A stretch of DNA of 64,000 bases from Ulota crispa (lineage: Eukaryota; Streptophyta; Bryopsida; Orthotrichales; Orthotrichaceae): positions 3,085,966 to 3,149,965 of the forward strand of contig OY987252.1 of the NCBI GenBank assembly GCA_963920765.1. Direction: 5' to 3'. A program made the translations under genes and the position numbers. The notes beneath the pieces were generated by a model. That model had not been told where the DNA came from and ran no database searches. It saw only the letters and a program-made list of their open reading frames with translations. Shown here in pieces: positions 57,633 through 64,000 of the stretch; position 1 is the first letter of the stretch; each line of letters starts with the position of its first letter.

Positions 57633-58235
57633 TCAGTTTATAGGGTAGTGCGCAAATAGCTCCTCTCCGCTAGCAATGTCCCAGGATGCTACGGTCATTA
57701 TGTATCCCCATTTGGACAAATTCCAAGGCCTTGGCAATCCTGTATACTCCCAAATGACATTGCTAATGTCTTCACATCCCACAAAACTATTGATGAATCC
57801 AGCTACATTGCCATGTTCTACATCCTCGTCTTGGTACACACTAGCTGTAGGTTGCATGGCATAGTGTACAAATCGTGAATCCAAGGCTTTCATGATGCTA
57901 AACTGGGACTAGGTCAACAATTGCCCCACAAACAATAACAACTCCTTCCTTGCCTTTGCAGCACCCTTGGTATAGAGACCCCACCCCATGAATGGAAATG
58001 TAGATACTTTTACTATCTACTCACGGTTCCAATACGTGCAAGGTGCTAGTCTTGGAATACAAGAGGGGCCCCATTTTCCATCAAGATAGCTAGGTTTCCA
58101 ATTCACCAATTGTAACTCTTGACTTGTTAAGTTGATGTGGTTGATAAAACATTGTCCAACAATACAATCTTTAAGCACATCATCCAATGCTGCCTCAGTT
58201 GCTACCAGTACACGAATGACTTTAAGAATGTACAA
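57633..58235 (-). pseudogene. SET-domain methyltransferase fragment inside the CACTA element
   Basis: On the minus strand, after a stretch ending C-T-Y-W-N-R-E, the frame at about 57990 reads FPFMGWGLYTKGAAKARKEL, then L-L-F-V-G-Q-L-L, then H-G-N-V-A-G-F-I-N-S, N-V-I-W-E-Y, and finally TVASWDIASGEELFAHYPIN. These are the SET landmarks in order: G-W-G (cofactor loop), G-x-L after E/F-V-G, G-N-x-x-R-F-I-N-H-S-C, and D-I-x-x-G-E-E-L-x-x-x-Y. The N-H-S-C core is degraded to N-S-F-V. At least two stops and a frame change. SET proteins methylate lysines in histones or other proteins; this copy cannot. It sits in the element's orientation, between the first exon and the transposase core. Confidence 0.8.
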
Positions 58236-58329
58236 AATCTAGACTATGATACTCAAAGTTGATATAAAGACTTAGGTAACAAATGCTAATGGAGAAGCAA
58301 TGCATGCAATGCATGGAAGTGGCACGTAC

Positions 58330-58526
58330 CAAACAGATTTTTGAAGTAGTGGGTCGCATTGATAGTCATGAAGGTGCTTGCATACGGTACTTTGCCCTTG
58401 GATTATTCCACCCATGCACCCCTTACAAGGACAAGGGTATCTTGGGAGGTTTCTACGGTCCGCTTGTTCCTCTTCAATTCTCCATAACTCCAAGTCCTCC
58501 TCTAGTACATTGGAGGGATGATCCAT
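58330..58526 (-). pseudogene. CACTA transposase first exon (transposase-associated domain)
   Basis: From M-D-H-P-S the frame contains R-Y-P-C-P-C-K-G-C, then V-C-K-H-L, then Y-Q-C-D-P. This resembles the transposase-associated domain at the N-terminus of plant CACTA transposases (C-P-C-x-x-C ... H-L). It ends at a good donor TTTG|GTACGT at 58329. The open frame has no stop, but the gene as a whole is broken. Confidence 0.75.
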
Positions 58527-58770
58527 TGATGATGCCTAGACCTTCTCATACAATTATAAAAAAAAGAACTATTAGTAAGGCACGAACTATAGCAAGTAAA
58601 TTTCAATATGAAGGGGCTGTATGTCACTTTGTAGTGTGTACGACAAGACACAATGGACAGTGGCAATAATAGTTTGTGACCACACGTAGTCAATCTTCAC
58701 CATGTGCAGTCATCTATTGTTCTGTTTTCACCCATTTGACTATACATAGTCACAAATTAACTATTTACAA

Positions 58771-59063
58771 TTTTGCGTTACTAGCTAAAGTCATTATACA
58801 ATATCTTCACACTCTTTGGGGTTATCACAAACATGGGTCTCAATACATATTCAAGGCATATTGTTGGGCTCATTTCTTTGTTATTTGTATTGAAAGCTCT
58901 AGCATTTCCTTAAAATTTATCCTAAACTCTTACAAATAATACATAAATATTGGTTTGATACCCCCCTTTGTGAGACAGTTTCAATTCATTACGTTGTTGT
59001 AGGAGAACAGTCACTCCATGCTAATAAGGTTCATTAGGTTGGACCCCTCTCCTACAACTTTGG
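58771..59063. other. Gap with a small hairpin
   Basis: GTTGTAGGAG near 58994 and CTCCTACAAC near 59050 form a perfect 10-bp stem around a loop of about 45 bp. Otherwise nothing seen. Confidence 0.5.
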
Positions 59064-59067
59064 TTAA

Positions 59068-60324
59068 ATCCTTAAATGCCCAAAGCCTTCCTTAGAGGTT
59101 TTAGGGACTTACATGAAACTAATCATACAATCAAGTGTTTCATAAAAAATATCATATTCTCTCAAATTTTGTTCATGTAATTAAATTTAAGTTTAACATG
59201 TTATACGTTCCATGGAAAAGAAAAGCACACCAATATGACTTGCTGTTTCAAACATGATACTCCCTTCACACAAAGTTCTTAGAATTGCTAAGGTGACTTC
59301 GCCCGTTCCAATCCATAGTTCACATATCAAATCTAGGAAGTTTGTCAATTGCAAAAACATAGGTTCTAGCTCATGACATGTCTAACTTTAATCAATTCTT
59401 GGTTTTCAGGAGGCACTATTATAATTTTTTTCCCAATTTCTAACATAGATTTCTCTCCAAGCTCTTGTGCATTTAAGTCTCAATTTCAATTTCATTTAGA
59501 CTCAGGAAACATAAAGTTGCCGTGCAAATTATGGTCTAAAATTTTCAATAAAAGAATATTTAAGGTTCATTTTCAAACTTAGATTCTAGGCTTTCAAGAT
59601 ACCCTTCAATGCAAACTTTTATTTGAAAATTGAGATTGAGAATTATGCTTTTGTAAGGTTCACTAAACTGCAATTTTTGGGAAACATCCACTTTGGGTGA
59701 CTTTCAGCAGCTACATGTTCAAACTTGTAATTCAAAGGGTTTAGGTCACATCTTTATAGGTGTCACTGAAGCACTTAGAATGTTAGGCATGGAATATATG
59801 GCATACAATACAATCAGTCTAAATTTAGGTTGTACCTAGGGAGGGCACAAATGCACAAGAAGATAGAGGCAAGGAACATCACTTGCTCCAACTAAGCTCT
59901 CCAACGTGCCTCTATACAGCCTGTAGCAGCCAAATCTCAAAACTTTGTTACTATTGATAGTACGAGTCTGCAGTCATGGCAAACCTCACTTTAAGGATTC
60001 TAGGGCTTCTAGAAGCCAATATTATATATATTTTAAGTATGTTACAAAGTTGGTTTCTATCCAAGGTCTATTGCATTTAAGGCTCAATTTCATAATCTTC
60101 CAACATCAAGAAATTGAAACTTCTAGTGGAGATTGTTCTACAAAATTTTGAATAGGCAATTGCAATCCATATTTGCTTTTAACCTAAAATTTTTTATTCT
60201 CAAAATAACCTTCAATGCTAACTTATATTAGAAAATAAAAGCTAGACATTATAATTTGATGAGGTTTAATTCAACTTTGAAATTTTGTACACATGCACCT
60301 TTGGTACCTTTGGGCATTTGGAGG
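59068..60324. mobile_element. TTAA-ended element, copy H (subfamily 1), internally duplicated
   Basis: The left end is TTAA|ATCCTTAAATGCCCAAAG and the right end CTTTGGGCATTTGGAGG|TTAA. The shared interior (TGCATTTAAGGCTCAATTTC, ACAAAATTTTGAATAGGCAA) is alignable with E. Two tandem units are contained here, with a third at 60530-61054. Non-coding. Confidence 0.7.
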
Positions 60325-61270
60325 TTAATAAGGCTTGTAATTCAGAGACTTTGGGGTTGGCTTTTTTTGTGTGGACAAGATGCCTTCAAACTAGATGAAG
60401 GCATTGAATGACAAGGAATGCAACCAACGGGAAAAGAGGGGGCACCTAGAAGGGCGGGCCACGCAAGCAAGTAGCAACTGAGTCCCTAGAACGCCACTCA
60501 CAATATTGAGCTCCCAAGTGTGTTTGATGCCACCTAATCCAATCAAATCTCAGAAGTTTGTCATTAGCAACAATATATGACTAGAGTCATGACATGTCTA
60601 ACTTTAATGAATCTAGGACTTCTAATTGATTAGAATAGCATGGCCATTTTATGACTGCAAGTTATGACTATTGAGAATCATGTATACCTCAAAATGACTC
60701 ATGCTAGTCATAATCCAAAGTCATAAAATGCCCATTTTGTTGTTTTTATAAGAACTTTTAAAATGTATTACTTTGAGTAATTTCCAATGTAGATTTCTAT
60801 GAAAGATGTAGTGCTGTTAGGGCTCAATTTCAATATCATCCATCATTTGGAACTTCAAGGTTGAAGTGGAGACCATTCTACAAAATGTTGAACAGACAAT
60901 AATCCATATTCATTTTGAACTCAAATTAGTAAATCTCTAATAAACCTTCATTGCAAAATTGTATTAAACCTAAGAACTAATTAACGTTATGATTTGATGA
61001 TATTTAATCAACTTCAAAATTTTGTACAAATTCACCTTTTGCACCTTAGGGCATTTGTGGGTTAATGAGGCCCGTAATAGAAAGACTTTGGGGTTAGTTT
61101 TTCCCATATGTACAAGATGCACTCATACTAGATGAAGGCATGGAATGACATGGAATGCAACCAATGGGAAAAGAGGAGACACCTGTGGGGTGGGCCATGC
61201 AGGCATGGAGCAACTGAGTCTCTGGAACGCCACCCTTTGAGAGCCAAGCTCCTGATCTCAATCGTGTAGC
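59300..61270. repeat. Three-unit tandem array, 600-720 bp per unit
   Basis: Unit 1 about 59300-59920, unit 2 about 59930-60530, unit 3 about 60530-61260. Anchors: CATGACATGTCTAACTTTAA at 59375 and 60591; GGGCATTTGGAGGTTAAT at 60313 against GGGCATTTGTGGGTTAAT at 61049; AGATGAAGGCATTGAATGAC at 60393 against AGATGAAGGCATGGAATGAC. Each unit includes a terminal-repeat-like end and an adjacent GC-richer segment. Confidence 0.8.
60640..60745. mobile_element. Miniature CACTA-type hairpin nested in unit 3
   Basis: The left arm GGCCATTTTATGACTGCAAG and the right arm, read inward, GGGCATTTTATGACTTTGGA are inverted. The right outer part ACAACAAAATGGGC matches the miniature element at 14160. The left outer CACTACAAC is lost. 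Unit 2 lacks this sequence at the matching position, which supports insertion. Confidence 0.7.
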
Positions 61271-61906
61271 ACCGTGTTGCGCCGTCGCACGCTACACAAA
61301 CTTGCGCACTCAAGGGAAGCTGGACTTTTGCAACCAAGCACGGGGAGGGTTGTAAAAGAGGTGAGGCAATTGAGAGTCACTGCAGAGATTTCAAGGTTTA
61401 GGGATGATTTCACCCTAATTTTTGCTACCCATTGGGGTTGGCCTTGATTTCTTCCTTGATTTGGATGGCATTTTGCATTGGGCTCAGTGCCGGGATTTTG
61501 TGTTCAAGTGTAGGGTGGATTGTGATTAGATGCACATGGACTTTGAGGCTGAGGGACGCAAGGCTGCCAAGCAGCTGAGCCAGGGAGCCGAGACGCTGGA
61601 TTGTGGTCTTGTAGCTAGTACTAGTACAAGATCAAGTTGGAATCTAGCTCGAGCAGATTAGTGGAGCGGGGCATAGTCTTGAAGCTTGGCGTAGCAGCGC
61701 ACAATCTTCAAGCTAGCTAATCTTGTTGAGTTTGGGGAGACCTCCATCTATGAACAACTTTGCAACACCAACATTCAATGTAACCAGGAGAAGTAGAGGG
61801 AATTAGGGTTGCCCAAATTAGGGGAGCATCTGGGGAGCATTGGACGTTAACGCCCAAAGTGTCTTGGCTCTCAATCACACATTATAGATCCAATCTCTCT
61901 CAATCA
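61271..61906. other. No gene seen; less AT-rich
   Basis: 61340-61740 contains CAGCTGAGCCAGGGAGCCGA and similar less AT-rich words without a readable domain. Confidence 0.4.
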
Positions 61907-62161
61907 ATGACTTCCCCATTAGAATCATTGTTTACAGCTATAGCAAATATAGAGGACAATGATATAGTATAAATCTTCCAAAGAATTGCTCTCCTTCCAT
62001 CTATCACTACATTCATATTGCACAAGACTGGAGTGACTTTAGCTAACGACGTAATTGAAGCTTCCAGGATCAAAGGAGGACCACCACCACAAAGGAGTTC
62101 CAAGATCCAGCTCCAAATACAACACAATGCCCTCGAAAAGCCTCTTGCACCAAGAAGCGAG
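61907..62161 (+). pseudogene. Exon-like open frame with one stop
   Basis: From ATG 61907 one frame runs to a good donor CGAG|GTATGC at 62162, with a single TAA at 61970. It encodes a leucine/isoleucine-rich helical segment (L-E-S-L-F-T-A-I-A-N-I) followed by a more basic part with G-G-P-P-P-Q. No family recognised. The satellite begins about 100 bp later. Confidence 0.35.
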
Positions 62162-62269
62162 GTATGCCTACGTCTATCACTTGAATCCATTGGATTTCTT
62201 TGTGAAGCCTTGAAATGCAATCCTCACTACCAAAAGTCCTCTTGAAAAGCTCATAGAGGGAGAATCTTT

Positions 62270-64000
62270 TTTTTTTTTCAAAAATTGGAAGCTCTTGTGA
62301 GGGCAGGCCCATTGAGGCCCTAATTTTCTGTGTTTTTGGATTGCTAGTCGATCAAAATGCTCATGGGGGGCACATGCTTGTTTTTATTTGTCATGCTTTG
62401 GAATCTAATTTGAATGCAAGGCCTATTGGGGCCCTCTTTTCTGTGTTTTCTAATTGCTAGTCAATCAAGGGCTCGTGGAGGCTGATGTTTGTTTTTTTTT
62501 CATGTTTTGGAAGCCGATGTGAGGGCAAACCCATTGAGGCCCTAATTTTCTGTGTTTACTGAATACTAGTCCATGAAGGGGCTCATGGGGGCAAATGTTT
62601 GTGTTTTTTTTCAAGATTTGGAATCTGATGTGAAGGTAAGGCAATTGAGCCCTAATTTTTTGTGTTCTCTGATTGCTAGTTCCTCAAGTAGCTCACAAGG
62701 GGCAGATGTTTGTTTCTTTTTCATGTTTTTGAATTTGATGTGAAGGCAGGGCAATGGAGGCCCTAATTTTCTGTATTTTTTGATTGCTAGTCCTTCAATT
62801 GGCTAATTGGAGTAGATGCATGTTTTTTTTTTCATGTTTTGAAAGCCAAAGTGAGTGCAAGGCCCAACGAGGCCCACTTTTTTGTGTTTTTTGATTGCTA
62901 GTTCCTCAAGTAGCTCACAAAGGGCAGATGCTTGATTTTTTTTTCATGTTTTGGAATATGATGTGAAGGGTTTGCATTTGAGGCCCTAATTTTCTGTGTT
63001 TCATGAATACTAGTCCATGAAGGGGCTCATGGGGGAACATGCTTGTTTTTATTTTCATGTTCTGGAATTTGATGTAAAAGCAAGGCAATGGAGGCTCTAA
63101 TTTTTTGTATTTTTGGATTGCTAGTCCCTCAATTGGCTCATGGAAGCTGATGCTTGTTTTTTTTTTCATGTTTTGGAATCTAATGTGAAGGCAAGGCAAT
63201 CAAGCCCTAATTTTCTGTGTTTTCTGATTGCTAGTCCCTCAAGTAGCTCACAAGGGGCGGATGCTTGTTTTATTTTCCTAGTTTTGGAATCTGATGTGAA
63301 GGGTTTGCAATTAAGACCCTCATTTTGTATGTTTTTTGACTTTTAGTCCATGAAGGGGCTCATGAGGGCAGATGCTTGTTTTTTTTTTCATGTTTTGGAA
63401 TCTGATGTTAAAGCAAGGCAATTGAGCTCTAATTTTCTTTGTATTTGGATTGTCAGTCCTTCAAACAACTCACAAGGGGCAAATACTTGTTTTTCTTTAT
63501 TTGTTTTGGAATCTGATGTGAAAGGTTTCCAATTCAGGCCCTAATTTTTTGTAATTTTTGATCACTTGTTCATGAAGGGGCTCATGGAGGCACATGCTTG
63601 TTTCATTTTTCATGTTTTCGAATCTAATGTAAAGGCAGGGCAATGGAGGCCCTAATTTTCTATATTTTTGGATCGCTAGTCCCTCAATTGGCTGACGGGA
63701 GCTGATGTTTGTTTCATTTTTCATGTTTTGGAATTTGATGTGAAGGCAAGGGAATTGAGCCCTAAATTTTTGTATTTTCTAATTGCTAGTTCCTCAAGTA
63801 GCTCACAAGGGGCAGATGCTTGAATTTTTTTTCATGTTTTGGAATCTAAAGTGAAGGCAAGGCAATGGAGGCCCTAAATTTTTGTGTTTTTTGATTGCTA
63901 GTCCCTCAATTGGCTCATGGGAGCAGGTGTTAGTTATTTTTTCATGTTTTGGAAGCCAATGTGAAGGCAAGGCCCATTGAGGCCCTCTTTTTGTGTTTCC
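62270..64000. repeat. 111-bp satellite, about 15 units, continuing beyond the window
   Basis: Units recur at 62500, 62612, 62723, 62835, 62947, 63058, 63170, 63282, 63393, 63505, 63614, 63725, 63837 and 63948 (position of the ATGTTTTGGAAT word), with one more before. Each has TTTTTTTTCATGTTTTGGAA, GATGTGAAGGCAAGGCAAT, GAGGCCCTAATTTTCTGTGT and TTGCTAGTCC followed by a variable tail. Three tail types occur: CATGAAGGGGCTCATGG, TCAAGTAGCTCACAAGG and TCAATTGGCTCATGG. The array is cut by the window end. Frames are open in repeats of 37 codons on both strands because 111 is a multiple of three. Confidence 0.92.

Larger units (their letters stand above)
50978..58770 (-). mobile_element. CACTA (En/Spm) element, near full-length, decayed; one terminus identified
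   Basis: The terminus at 50978 reads CACTACAAGGAAATGGCC, followed by a subterminal zone full of TGACTA/TAGTCAT words (50998-51230). The transposase gene lies inside on the minus strand, so this is the 3' terminus of the element. The opposite terminus is not found: similarity in motif content ends near 58760 and the next element starts at 59068, so the 5' end is lost or unrecognisable. The 3-bp flank is GCA on the identified side. The end coordinate 58770 is an estimate. Confidence 0.8.

Noticed and set aside
62915-63724. Satellite frames (about 64-94 codons) as proteins
   Set aside because: They only reflect the 111-bp unit being divisible by three; both strands are open, and no start or splice context.

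Overview
The window looks like a gene-poor, AT-rich, very repeat-dense piece of a plant nuclear genome. The plant assignment rests on family content: a CACTA (En/Spm) transposase with its plant-typical flanking domains (transposase-associated zinc finger, Transposase_21, DUF4218, DUF4216), a Ty1-copia integrase fragment, long-TIR Mutator-like insertions and an FCP1-like phosphatase remnant. The density of old, broken elements suggests a large genome. I cannot name the species; nothing excludes a non-flowering land plant. I found no intact host gene. Every recognisable coding region carries stops, frameshifts or insertions.

Layout. 1-0.65 kb: copia integrase remnant. 0.65-5.2 kb: no recognisable gene. 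5.2-8.3 kb: two tandem elements with TTAA ends, two related hairpin elements (one carrying a 22-bp tandem array made from its own terminus) and another hairpin. 9.1 kb: a signal-peptide-like exon. 10.6-13.0 kb: a 2.4-kb foldback Mutator-like element with 800-bp arms and a 9-bp target duplication. 14.2-16.7 kb: a 120-bp CACTA miniature element, a hairpin element and a TTAA-ended element with another element nested in it. 18.5 kb: an arginyl-tRNA synthetase exon fragment. 19.6-24.5 kb: a region dense in TAGTTGTA-type words around a 1.4-kb tandem array of about 80-bp units. 26.2-28.1 kb: a decayed gag-like frame. 29.3-32.9 kb: a decayed multi-exon gene of unknown function whose introns and 3' flank carry seven copies of a 21-bp palindrome. 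33.4-38.7 kb: an FCP1-like phosphatase remnant and associated exons, the last split by a 2.5-kb insertion with a 10-bp target duplication. 39.4-47.9 kb: four more TTAA-ended elements and a second copy of the 16-kb nested element. 50.0-58.8 kb: a tandem-repeat field hosting a CACTA element that also contains a SET-domain gene fragment. 59.1-61.1 kb: a three-unit tandem array of TTAA-type sequence. 62.3-64.0 kb: a 111-bp satellite running off the window end.

The observations I rate highest are (1) a family of at least nine elements with TTAA|CCC termini, a piggyBac-like signature unexpected in a plant, in which each copy's two ends change in parallel; (2) the seven 21-bp palindromes, whose arms vary in a compensating way; (3) a SET-domain fragment inside a CACTA element whose non-coding gaps repeat a TGACTA/TAGTCA word found next to its terminus; and (4) terminal-repeat-derived tandem expansion in a hairpin element. 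All boundaries were read by eye; copy numbers and percentages were not computed.
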